Shown: positions 1 through 5,808 of the stretch, piece by piece | How the letters are laid out: each line of letters opens with the position of its first letter | How positions within the stretch are numbered: the stretch's first letter is position 1 | From: an uncultured Filifactor sp. | GTDB taxonomy: Bacteria > Bacillota > Clostridia > Peptostreptococcales > Filifactoraceae | Reading direction: 5' to 3' | Assembly (NCBI GenBank): GCA_947254385.1 | Contig: CAMYCP010000085.1 | Span: 1 to 5,930 of the forward strand | DNA length: 5,930 nt | The notes under the pieces: model-generated | Databases searched by the model: none | The model's input: only the letters and a program-made list of their open reading frames with translations | What the model was told of the DNA's origin: nothing | Translations under genes and position numbers: made by a program

Positions 1-22
1 TCTCTTGACATCTGAACCATAT

Positions 23-51
23 TGTAAACTTTTACACGTAATATTTTACAC
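23..51. repeat. Cluster of TGTAAA/TTTACA half-sites downstream of the rhodanese gene
   Basis: TGTAAA-CT-TTTACA (23-36) is a palindrome with a 2-base centre. TTTTACAC occurs at 30-37 and again at 44-51, a direct repeat with a 14-base period. All of 1-61 is non-coding. It could be an operator for a minus-strand gene beyond the left edge. I see no T-run terminator and no convincing promoter; the TTGACA at 5-10 has no -10 box at the right distance. Confidence 0.4.
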
Positions 52-61
52 TATCGGATAT

Positions 62-358
62 TTATTCGAGTTTTCCGCTCCATTTTGATATTCCTCCGAA
101 ATTTAAGACATCTTTGTAGCCTTTCAGCTTTAAATAAATCATAGCCGTTCTACTGCGACTGCCGCTCCTGCAATAAAGCACATATTTTTTATCCTTATTT
201 GGAAATTTTTTACTGAAAAGAGTTTCTATGTCTTGGAGCGGTATATTTACGCTGCCCGGAATTTTGCCGGTTTTATACTCTTCTTCAGTTCTTACATCTA
301 CGAGAATTATACTCTTATTTTTTAATCCTGTCTCTACTTCTTTTTGTGAGATAGACAT
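62..358 (-). CDS. Single-domain rhodanese-like sulfurtransferase
   Basis: A 98-residue protein that is one rhodanese domain with little else, similar in size to GlpE/PspE-type proteins. The visible family marks are DVRTEEEY at 21-28, GKIPGSVNIP at 31-40, and the active-site loop CRSGSRS at 63-69 with Cys63 as the expected persulfide-carrying residue. The closing GGI..W at 88-93 is also typical. There is no signal peptide or membrane segment, so it should be cytoplasmic. Family members move sulfane sulfur from donors such as thiosulfate or persulfides to cyanide, thiols or protein acceptors; the substrate here cannot be told. The ATG is preceded by AGGGG at 366-370 with a 7-base spacer. It lies 50 bases after coaE on the same strand with no terminator between, so it is probably the distal gene of the polA-coaE unit. 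The domain call is firm; the physiological role is open. Confidence 0.93.
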   Translation of the reverse strand: MSISQKEVETGLKNKSIILVDVRTEEEYKTGKIPGSVNIPLQDIETLFSKKFPNKDKKYVLYCRSGSRSRTAMIYLKLKGYKDVLNFGGISKWSGKLE

Positions 359-408
359 TTTACTTCCCCTTTTACTTATTTTACCCTTTTATACGTTATA
401 AAATCTTG

Positions 409-1005
409 TTACAGGTACTTATCCGTATTTTTCGTAAATTCGTATATCAGTTTTTCAAGTTCATGTTCCGTTTTGTCGTTTATTATCACGAAATCGGCAC
501 GTTCTTTTTTTATTTTTAACGGCATTTGCGAGGATATTATATTGTCGATTTCATTTTCAAACCGTCCGTCTCTCTTTTTTACACGAATTTTTTGCAAGTT
601 TTCCGGTGCGTCTATCACAAGTACTTTATCCACCATCTTTTCCATTCCGGTTTCATATAAAAGCGGTACGTCCAGCGCAAGATTTTTTACTCCCGCTTTT
701 TCATATTCAAATATAAGCCGTTTTATTTCAAGTATTATAAGCGGATGAGAGTATGAATTTATTTTTTTTGTATTTTCAGGGTCGGAAAATACAAATTCCG
801 ATAATTGTTTTTTGTCAAAAGCTCCGGTTTTATCACGGAATTTTCTTTTAAAAAGTATTTCAAGTCCCGTAATAAATTCCTCTTTTAGGTAGATATTACG
901 TGTCACTCTGTCGGCATCTATTATAATAAATCCATATTTTTTTAAGTATGCGCACGCTGTCGATTTACCGCTGCCGATAGAGCCCGTAACTCCTAATATA
1001 AACAT
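409..1005 (-). CDS. coaE: Dephospho-CoA kinase
   Basis: CoaE phosphorylates the 3'-hydroxyl of the ribose of dephospho-CoA using ATP, the last step of coenzyme A synthesis, in the cytoplasm. The 198-residue length is normal for the family. The sequence shows the P-loop GSIGSGKST at 8-16, the DADRVTR motif at 30-36 (substrate-binding region after the second strand), HPLI at 87-90, the LDVPLLYETG stretch at 111-120 and the lid/C-terminal pattern RDGRF...SSQMPLKIKKERADFVIIND at about 145-177. The ATG at 1005 has GAGGA at 1009-1013 as its ribosome binding site. It starts 13 bases after the polA stop, so the two are very likely co-transcribed; polA next to coaE is a common Firmicutes arrangement. 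The product CoA, once acetylated, is the cofactor expected for the CatA-like enzyme upstream, although that link may be coincidental. Nothing is truncated or missing. Confidence 0.97.
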   Translation of the reverse strand: MFILGVTGSIGSGKSTACAYLKKYGFIIIDADRVTRNIYLKEEFITGLEILFKRKFRDKTGAFDKKQLSEFVFSDPENTKKINSYSHPLIILEIKRLIFEYEKAGVKNLALDVPLLYETGMEKMVDKVLVIDAPENLQKIRVKKRDGRFENEIDNIISSQMPLKIKKERADFVIINDKTEHELEKLIYEFTKNTDKYL

Positions 1006-1018
1006 CTTTCCTCACTTC

Positions 1019-3634
1019 TTATTTAGTTTCGTACCAAGATTTACCTATAGCCACATCGACTTTAAGCGGTACGGCAAGTTTCACTACATTTTCCATAACA
1101 TCGACCATGAGTTTTTTTACACGTTCGGCATCTTTTTCGTCGGCTTCAACTATCAGTTCATCGTGTATCTGGAGTATCAATTTTGCATTGAGATTTTCTT
1201 TTTTTAAACGGTCACTTACTTTGTTCATAGAAATTTTTATTATATCCGCCGCCGTGCCTTGTATAGGTGTGTTCATAGCAAGTCTTTTGCCCAGACTTTT
1301 CTGTATAAAATTTTTTGATTTAAGTTCACGAATATATCTTCTTCTGCCGAATAAAGTAGTGCTATAGCCTTTGTCTTCAGCATTTTTTACCGCATCGTCC
1401 ATATATGTTTTTATTTTGGGATATCGGCTCAGGTAAAGGTCTATATAGTCTTTCGCTTCTTTTATGGATATGTTTAAGTTGTTGGATAATCCAAAATCAC
1501 TTATTCCGTACACTATCCCGAAATTGACGGCTTTAGCCGCACTACGCATTTCTTTGGTTACTTCTTCAATAGGTACATCAAAAACTTCCGATGCGGTCTT
1601 GGCATGAATATCCAGATTATGCTTAAAGCCGTCTATCATTTTACTTTCGTCCGCCATATGTGCCAGTACTCTAAGTTCTATTTGTGAATAATCCGCATCC
1701 ACAAGGACACGCCCGTCGGGTGCAATTATGGCTTTGCGAAGTTCCCTGCCTTGTTCGGTTCTTACGGGGATATTCTGTAAATTAGGATCGGTGGACGAAA
1801 TCCTGCCGGTGGATGTCACCGTCTGGTTAAATGTGGTGTGTATGCGGTGTGTTTCAGGATTTGTGACATTTAAAAGCCCAACTGCGTAAGTTGACATGAG
1901 TTTACTCAACTGCCTATATTCAAGTATCAAAGGCACTATAGGGTGCTTTTCTGAAATTTTTTCAAGCACCTCAGCCGTCGTCGAATAGCCCGTCTTGGTT
2001 TTTTTAGCGCCTTCAAGGCATAAATCTTCAAACAATACCGTTCCCAACTGCTTAGGTGAATTGATGTTAAAAACTTTACCCGCATATTCAAATATTTCAC
2101 GTTCAATTTCGGATATTCTTTTTTCAAAACCTTTACCGAGACTTTTCAAACTTTCTGTGTCTATAAAAACTCCATATATTTCCATTTCCGCAAGTACAGA
2201 AATAAGCGGCATTTCTATATTTAAAAACAGGTCGTATTCTTCGCACGCTTTCATTTTTGAAATCATAACGGGATAGAGTTCATACACGGCTTGTAAAACC
2301 GCACTGTAATATTTTATCAGAGCTTTTTTATCAAGCATGATGTATGGAATTTTTGTTTTCTTAGTACCGAAAACTTCCTCATAATAATCCGTATAAGCTA
2401 TCCCATGCTTTTCCGTGACTTTGGGCATAGAAAAATCTTTCTCCGTAGGATCGAGTATATACTCCGCTATCATGGCGTCAAAAGTGAGATTGCCGACGGT
2501 TATTCCATAATTTGAAAGTGTAATATAGTCTGCCTTGACATCATATCCGCAAAATTCAATATTTTCATCTTCAAACAAAATTTTTGCACGTGTAAGGTCT
2601 TTTTCGTACAAAGTCACAAAGTTTTTTCCATCAAACAAATATACTTCATTAATCGATTTTACGAAACGGTCTTCAGTGTCCGAAAAAGTTTTAAAAAATA
2701 TACGCCCGGGTTTATTTTCAATAAATGTATCAAAATCTACATAATTAATTTCCGGACTTTGTGTGTTCAGGTTGATATTTTTTTTATATTTTTTAAGCAG
2801 GGAATTGAGTTCATATTTTTTATATAATGCTATCAGTTTATCGTCATCACTTTTTTTTATTTTAAGTTCGTCAATCTCAAATTTAAGCGGGATGTCACGC
2901 ACGATTGTGGCAAGGCGTTTGCTCATTACGGCGTCGTGTTCTCCGTCTTCAAGTTTTTTAAGCAATGCTCCCTTAAAATTCTCAAGGTTTTGATAAACTT
3001 TTTCAACACTGCCGTATTCATATAACAACTTAAGTGCGGTTTTTTCTCCTATACCTTTTACTCCGGGTATATTGTCGGAAGGGTCTCCCATAAGTCCTTT
3101 CAAATCGACTATCTGTTCTGGTTTCAGATTATATCTTTCATTTAAAAGGTTTTCATCGTAAATATCGGTTTCAGCTATCCCTTTCTTGGTAAATATAACT
3201 TTTGTATTTTCGGATATAAGTTGAAAAGAATCTTTATCACCTGTAACTATGTAAACTTTAAATCCTGAATTTTCAGCAGATAGAGAGATAGTACCGATTA
3301 TGTCGTCCGCCTCATATCCCGCAAGTTCAAAATGAAATATTCCCGATGCATCGAGCATTTCTTTTAAAGGTTCAATTTGCATGGCAAGTTCATCCGGCAT
3401 TTTTTTGCGAGTGCCTTTATATTCTAAATATTCTTTATGTCTGAAAGTCGGCGCTTTTAAATCAAATGCCACGCACATATGAGACGGTTCATATTCAGAT
3501 AATATTTTGTCAAGCATCATAAAAAAACCGTATATTGCATTTGTGTAAAAGCCATCTTTGTTTGTAAGAGGAGGTAAAGCATAATATGCTCGGTTTATAA
3601 GTGAGTTTCCGTCTATTAAAATAAGTTTGTTCAT
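1019..3634 (-). CDS. polA: DNA polymerase I (5' nuclease + inactive exo + polymerase)
   Basis: Full-length 871-residue Pol I, which fills gaps and removes RNA primers during Okazaki-fragment maturation and excision repair. The N-terminal 5' nuclease (about 1-290) has Asp8 in LIDGNSL, FRHKEY at 64-69, YKGTR at 72-76, GYEADDIIGT at 106-115, TGDKDSFQL at 131-139 and the helix-hairpin-helix region GDPSDNIPGVKGIGEKTA at 183-200. The middle domain (about 295-460) keeps the fold, but the FDTET-type exo I motif is replaced around FKTFSDT (314-320) and the exo III Tyr-x3-Asp is absent, so 3'-5' proofreading is probably lost as in the Bacillus-type enzymes. The polymerase domain has TGRISSTDPNLQNIP at 609-623, motif A DYSQIELR at 648-655 (Asp648), motif B RxxxKxxxF with Arg697, Lys701 and Phe705, and motif C HDE at 824-826. 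ATG with GGAG at 3640-3643, 5-base spacer, 18 bases after the acetyltransferase stop. Confidence 0.98.
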   Translation of the reverse strand: MNKLILIDGNSLINRAYYALPPLTNKDGFYTNAIYGFFMMLDKILSEYEPSHMCVAFDLKAPTFRHKEYLEYKGTRKKMPDELAMQIEPLKEMLDASGIFHFELAGYEADDIIGTISLSAENSGFKVYIVTGDKDSFQLISENTKVIFTKKGIAETDIYDENLLNERYNLKPEQIVDLKGLMGDPSDNIPGVKGIGEKTALKLLYEYGSVEKVYQNLENFKGALLKKLEDGEHDAVMSKRLATIVRDIPLKFEIDELKIKKSDDDKLIALYKKYELNSLLKKYKKNINLNTQSPEINYVDFDTFIENKPGRIFFKTFSDTEDRFVKSINEVYLFDGKNFVTLYEKDLTRAKILFEDENIEFCGYDVKADYITLSNYGITVGNLTFDAMIAEYILDPTEKDFSMPKVTEKHGIAYTDYYEEVFGTKKTKIPYIMLDKKALIKYYSAVLQAVYELYPVMISKMKACEEYDLFLNIEMPLISVLAEMEIYGVFIDTESLKSLGKGFEKRISEIEREIFEYAGKVFNINSPKQLGTVLFEDLCLEGAKKTKTGYSTTAEVLEKISEKHPIVPLILEYRQLSKLMSTYAVGLLNVTNPETHRIHTTFNQTVTSTGRISSTDPNLQNIPVRTEQGRELRKAIIAPDGRVLVDADYSQIELRVLAHMADESKMIDGFKHNLDIHAKTASEVFDVPIEEVTKEMRSAAKAVNFGIVYGISDFGLSNNLNISIKEAKDYIDLYLSRYPKIKTYMDDAVKNAEDKGYSTTLFGRRRYIRELKSKNFIQKSLGKRLAMNTPIQGTAADIIKISMNKVSDRLKKENLNAKLILQIHDELIVEADEKDAERVKKLMVDVMENVVKLAVPLKVDVAIGKSWYETK

Positions 3635-3652
3635 ATCGACTCCGATAAATTT

Positions 3653-4306
3653 TTATTTTACAATCCACTCTTCGGCACGATTAAGCGTAAGAATTATATC
3701 TTCTATTAGCATGGATGTATGGTATCCGTCAGCTACGGCATGGTTTACGTACACGGCGAGCGGGATTTTACAGCAACCTGCGTCTTCATAGTACTTGCCT
3801 ATTGTGACTATAGGTGTAAATAGATGTGAAACTACCGCCGTATCTATGGCATAGCCTGAAAAACTAAGCCACGGCAACATGGATATGGGGTAGATGTTGG
3901 AAGGTGCGTTGCTTTTTGCTTTTATTCCTTTTACATTTTTATATGTCGCCATGTCGCTTTGCACAGCATCGTAAAAATTTTTAAAATCAAAGTCCCATTC
4001 CGTCCATATATCCGAAAATGTATGATCGTCTTCATGAAAAATTGTATATGAGGGTGAAAGCGTATCATATATCCCGAGATTTCCATTTTCGTCATAACTT
4101 AAACGAAATTCATCATGTCTGTTTATAGCTGACGTTACGGCATACATAATCGTCGGATACATTTTTTTGTTGTAGGCGCGCCGTATTTTTAAAAATTCGG
4201 TTATATCCGCTTGAACCGTAAGTTGATATCTGGCTGTTATTTTGTTTATATAATAATCAAAATACGGCTTTCTTGCCCAAGTAGCCATATCTATTTTCGT
4301 AAACAC
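3653..4306 (-). CDS. CatA-like O-acetyltransferase (chloramphenicol acetyltransferase family)
   Basis: A 217-residue protein that matches the type A chloramphenicol acetyltransferase fold along its whole length. Members are cytoplasmic trimers that move acetyl from acetyl-CoA to a hydroxyl, classically of chloramphenicol. Visible marks are FTKIDMATWARKPYFDYY at 2-19 (compare the family's N-terminal W-x-RK-x-x-F), FRLSYDENGNLGIYDTLSPSYTIF at 67-90, PWLSFSGY at 145-152, and the catalytic segment NHAVADGYH at 188-196 with His189 as general base and Asp193 as the structural acid. The known resistance enzymes usually read HHAVCDG or HHSVCDG here, so this protein has Asn for the first His and Ala for Cys. 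The catalytic residues remain, so it is probably active, but the acceptor is unknown and it may not give chloramphenicol resistance. The start is GTG; an in-frame TGA lies directly upstream. It sits just before polA and may be a chromosomal gene rather than a mobile resistance gene. Confidence 0.92.
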   Translation of the reverse strand: MFTKIDMATWARKPYFDYYINKITARYQLTVQADITEFLKIRRAYNKKMYPTIMYAVTSAINRHDEFRLSYDENGNLGIYDTLSPSYTIFHEDDHTFSDIWTEWDFDFKNFYDAVQSDMATYKNVKGIKAKSNAPSNIYPISMLPWLSFSGYAIDTAVVSHLFTPIVTIGKYYEDAGCCKIPLAVYVNHAVADGYHTSMLIEDIILTLNRAEEWIVK

Positions 4307-4315
4307 TCAAATCAT

Positions 4316-4319
4316 CTCC
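4316..4319 (-). promoter_or_regulatory. Ribosome binding site deciding the GTG start of the acetyltransferase
   Basis: GGAG lies 9 bases before the GTG at 4306-4304. The in-frame codons just before GTG read ATG ATT TGA (4315-4307), so the upstream ATG is closed by TGA after two codons. It also touches the GGAG and cannot use it. GTG followed by FTKID fits the family N-terminus, so GTG is the real start. Confidence 0.75.
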
Positions 4320-4331
4320 GGTTGGAAAGTT

Positions 4332-4359
4332 ATTATTCGTTACGTGACTTAAGTCACAA
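4332..4359 (-). promoter_or_regulatory. Candidate promoter of the acetyltransferase-polA-coaE unit
   Basis: On the minus strand TTGTGA (4354-4359, 4 of 6) is followed by a 16-base spacer and AATAAT (4332-4337, 5 of 6). Transcription would start near 4325, giving a leader of about 20 bases that still contains the GGAG ribosome binding site. Its interest is the overlap with the palindrome. The match alone is modest. Confidence 0.35.
4344..4357. promoter_or_regulatory. Perfect 14-base palindrome, candidate operator (CRP/FNR-like spacing)
   Basis: GTGACTTAAGTCAC is a perfect palindrome about 37 bases upstream of the acetyltransferase GTG. Read with its flanks it is CGTGA-N6-TCACA, one base away from the TGTGA-N6-TCACA pattern bound by CRP/FNR-superfamily dimers. 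It overlaps the -35 box and spacer of the candidate promoter at 4332-4359, a position typical of repression. As RNA it would give only a 5-pair stem with a 4-base loop and no U-run, so it is not a terminator. The cognate regulator is not in the window. Confidence 0.5.
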
Positions 4360-4390
4360 AATTTCAGATAACAAGCGACCCGCAATCAGT

Positions 4391-4419
4391 TTTATATCTT
4401 CGTATATGAAATCTGTAAC
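4391..4419 (-). promoter_or_regulatory. Alternative upstream promoter for the acetyltransferase
   Basis: On the minus strand GTTACA (4414-4419, 4 of 6) is followed by a 17-base spacer and TATAAA (4391-4396, 5 of 6). A transcript from here would start near 4384 and run through the palindrome, which would then lie about 27-40 bases downstream of the start. Read-through from gpsA is a third possibility, since I see no terminator in the 177-base gap. Confidence 0.35.
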
Positions 4420-4483
4420 AATACAATCTTTAGATACGCTAAACCGAAATCAAACGTCGCTTGAAATTTTAAATATACAAAAT

Positions 4484-5488
4484 TCAGTCGGTTATTTCTA
4501 TCTCGTGTTTTTTACTGCGTCCCATGAGTTTTTTTACCGAATCCTGTACATTTCCGCTTTTAAACAACACCTCATAGATTTCATGCGTTATCGGCATATC
4601 TATATTCATGTCTTTGGAAATTTCATAAGCTACTTGAGTTGCTATTATCCCCTCTACCACCATTCCCACATTTTTTTTAGCTTGCGCCAAAGTTTCTCCT
4701 CTGCCTATGAGTTCTCCGGCACGGCGATTTCTTGAATGCGGTGAAGTACAGGTCACGATAAGATCCCCTACTCCCGACAAACCGCTGAAAGTTGCCGGGT
4801 TTGCTCCAAGAGCTGAAGACAATCGTATAATTTCCGTCATACCCCGTGTCATTATTGCGGCCTTTGTATTGTCACCGTATCCCAAGCCGTCTATTATTCC
4901 TATACAGAATGCTATTATATTTTTAAGCGCCCCGCCGAGCTCCACGCCCGTTACGTCCGTATTGTAATAAACTCTGAAATATTCGTTAAAGAATAAGTCC
5001 TGTACTTTTTGCGCTATTTTTTCATCTTTGCAGGCTACGACCACGGCGGTCGGCATTTGAATTATGACTTCTTCGGCATGGGACGGGCCGGAAAGCACTG
5101 CAAAAGGATTATCCGGCAACAAAGTCTCTGAAATTTGAGAACACAAAAGATGTGTGTCCTTTTCCATACCCTTCGATACATTCACTATCACCGTATTTTT
5201 ATCTACAACTCCTACAAGCGACTTAATCGCGGCACGATTGCCCTGCGAAGATACGGCAAGAATTACAGCGTCGGCTCCCTTTACGGAAGAAGAAACATCG
5301 AGAGAATATTTTATTTCCTTCGGTAAATCGACTTCCGGAAAATATTTCATATTGCGGGAACGAATTTCAAATTGTTCTTTTTGCCAACTGTCCCTCATAC
5401 ACAATGTAACATCTACATTATTATGAGCAAGTACCGTGGCAAGCGCCGTGCCCCAACTGCCGGCACCTATTACACAAACTTTTTTCAT
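4484..5488 (-). CDS. gpsA: Glycerol-3-phosphate dehydrogenase [NAD(P)+]
   Basis: GpsA reduces dihydroxyacetone phosphate to sn-glycerol 3-phosphate with NAD(P)H, supplying the backbone for phospholipid synthesis in the cytoplasm. The 334 residues are the normal length. The N-terminal Rossmann fold shows GAGSWGTALA at 8-17, followed by VSKGMEKDT at 104-112, LSGPSHAEEV at 132-141, and GVELGGALKN at 181-190 with Lys189 as the expected catalytic lysine. The C-terminal helical domain has NTKAAIMTRGMTEI at 207-220 and GLSGVGDLIVTCTSPHSRNRRAG at 236-258, the substrate-binding signature. The ATG is fixed by GGAGGA at 5493-5498 with a 4-base spacer. It is the first gene of the minus-strand series, about 100 bases downstream of a strong candidate promoter (5592-5621), and is followed by 177 bases before the next gene. 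It diverges from the membrane-protein gene at 5809. Confidence 0.98.
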   Translation of the reverse strand: MKKVCVIGAGSWGTALATVLAHNNVDVTLCMRDSWQKEQFEIRSRNMKYFPEVDLPKEIKYSLDVSSSVKGADAVILAVSSQGNRAAIKSLVGVVDKNTVIVNVSKGMEKDTHLLCSQISETLLPDNPFAVLSGPSHAEEVIIQMPTAVVVACKDEKIAQKVQDLFFNEYFRVYYNTDVTGVELGGALKNIIAFCIGIIDGLGYGDNTKAAIMTRGMTEIIRLSSALGANPATFSGLSGVGDLIVTCTSPHSRNRRAGELIGRGETLAQAKKNVGMVVEGIIATQVAYEISKDMNIDMPITHEIYEVLFKSGNVQDSVKKLMGRSKKHEIEITD

Positions 5489-5591
5489 CTCTTCCTCCGT
5501 AAAAAAATATCCGTCATATATGCACTGAAATATTATAAAAAATAATCAAAATTTAAATGATAAAACCGTATTTTTTTAATTCGTTGTAATA

Positions 5592-5621
5592 AGTATACCA
5601 TACAAATTTCAGTTCTGTAAA
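5592..5621 (-). promoter_or_regulatory. gpsA promoter, sigma-A type with extended -10
   Basis: Reading the minus strand, TTTACA (5616-5621) is followed by an 18-base spacer and TATACT (5592-5597), with TGG directly before the -10 box, giving the extended element TGnTATACT. Both boxes match the vegetative consensus at 5 of 6 positions. Transcription would start near 5585, leaving a leader of just under 100 bases before the gpsA ATG. No experimental support; the call rests on the match and on position. Confidence 0.65.
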
Positions 5622-5631
5622 TATTTAGAAT

Positions 5632-5659
5632 TTTTCAACTTACGCTTTAGTGTTATAAT
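5632..5659 (+). promoter_or_regulatory. Promoter of the DUF1624-type gene, extended -10
   Basis: A perfect -10 box TATAAT at 5654-5659 is preceded by TGT, making a full TGnTATAAT extended element. A weak -35, TTTTCA at 5632-5637, lies 16 bases upstream; extended -10 promoters tolerate a poor -35. The start would be near 5666, so the leader before the ATG at 5809 would be about 140 bases, rather long. It lies back to back with the gpsA promoter. Confidence 0.6.
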
Positions 5660-5710
5660 ATCTCAAAGAACAAATTTTTGTATTATTTAATCAATATTAT
5701 AAAGGGCATC

Positions 5711-5778
5711 TCTAAAAATTGATAAAAAATATACATTGTAAAATCAATATTTTATTTTTTTAAAACGGAATTTTTAGA
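5711..5778 (+). repeat. 10-base inverted repeat in the plus-strand leader
   Basis: TCTAAAAATT (5711-5720) is the exact reverse complement of AATTTTTAGA (5769-5778), 48 bases apart. Inside it ATTGAT (5718-5723) can also pair with ATCAAT (5743-5748). Both are almost all A and T, so any RNA stem is weak. There are no flanking target-site duplications, so it is not supported as a small transposon. Confidence 0.35.
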
Positions 5779-5798
5779 ATTTTCCTAAAGAAACTTTC

Positions 5799-5805
5799 AA
5801 GGTGA
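5799..5805 (+). promoter_or_regulatory. Ribosome binding site of the DUF1624-type gene
   Basis: AAGGTGA, of which GGTGA pairs with the 3' end of 16S rRNA, lies 3 bases before the ATG at 5809. Because it uses the 3' part of the consensus (AAGGAGGTGA), the short spacing is correct. The TGA within it also closes the frame upstream, so the ATG is the first possible start. Confidence 0.7.
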
Positions 5806-5808
5806 ACT

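Larger units (their letters stand above)
5489..5808. other. Divergent intergenic region between gpsA and the DUF1624-type gene
   Basis: This 320-base gap is very AT-rich and holds no open reading frame I can support and no RNA gene I recognise. It contains two divergent promoters with their -35 boxes 10 bases apart, a leader of about 100 bases for gpsA, and a leader of about 140 bases for the plus-strand gene that includes a 10-base inverted repeat. An 11-base direct repeat TTTAGAATTTT occurs at 5624-5634 and 5773-5783; in sequence this poor in G and C it may be chance. Confidence 0.8.

Noticed and set aside
359..408. TATAAA (388-393, minus strand) as a separate promoter for the rhodanese gene.
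   Set aside because: No acceptable -35 box at 15-19 bases; the gap is also compatible with simple co-transcription.
1889..1911. AGTTGA...TCAACT hairpin inside polA.
   Set aside because: It is explained by conserved coding sequence (the LSKLMSTYAVGL region) and has only a 6-base stem.
4307..4315. ATG ATT TGA directly before the GTG start, as a leader peptide for drug-induced attenuation of the acetyltransferase gene.
   Set aside because: It has two codons only, and the GGAG abuts its ATG, so it has no usable ribosome binding site. I see no stable hairpin hiding the real one.
4373..4462. CAAGCGAC (4372-4379) and GTCGCTTG (4456-4463) as a long-range RNA stem in the gpsA-acetyltransferase gap.
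   Set aside because: The arms are 8 bases and 76 bases apart, with no T-run or linked structure; probably chance.
4211..4735. A 174-codon open frame on the plus strand.
   Set aside because: It crosses the ends of two well-supported minus-strand genes, has no recognisable domain, and its composition is that of a shadow frame.
5719..5744. TTGATA (5719-5724) with TAAAAT (5739-5744) as a second plus-strand promoter.
   Set aside because: The spacer is only 14 bases, and a far better extended -10 promoter lies upstream.
5703..5778. GGGCATCTCTAAAAATT followed by a matching inverted arm, as the end of an insertion sequence or a miniature transposon.
   Set aside because: The complementary part is 10 bases of nearly pure A/T, there is no target duplication and no transposase.
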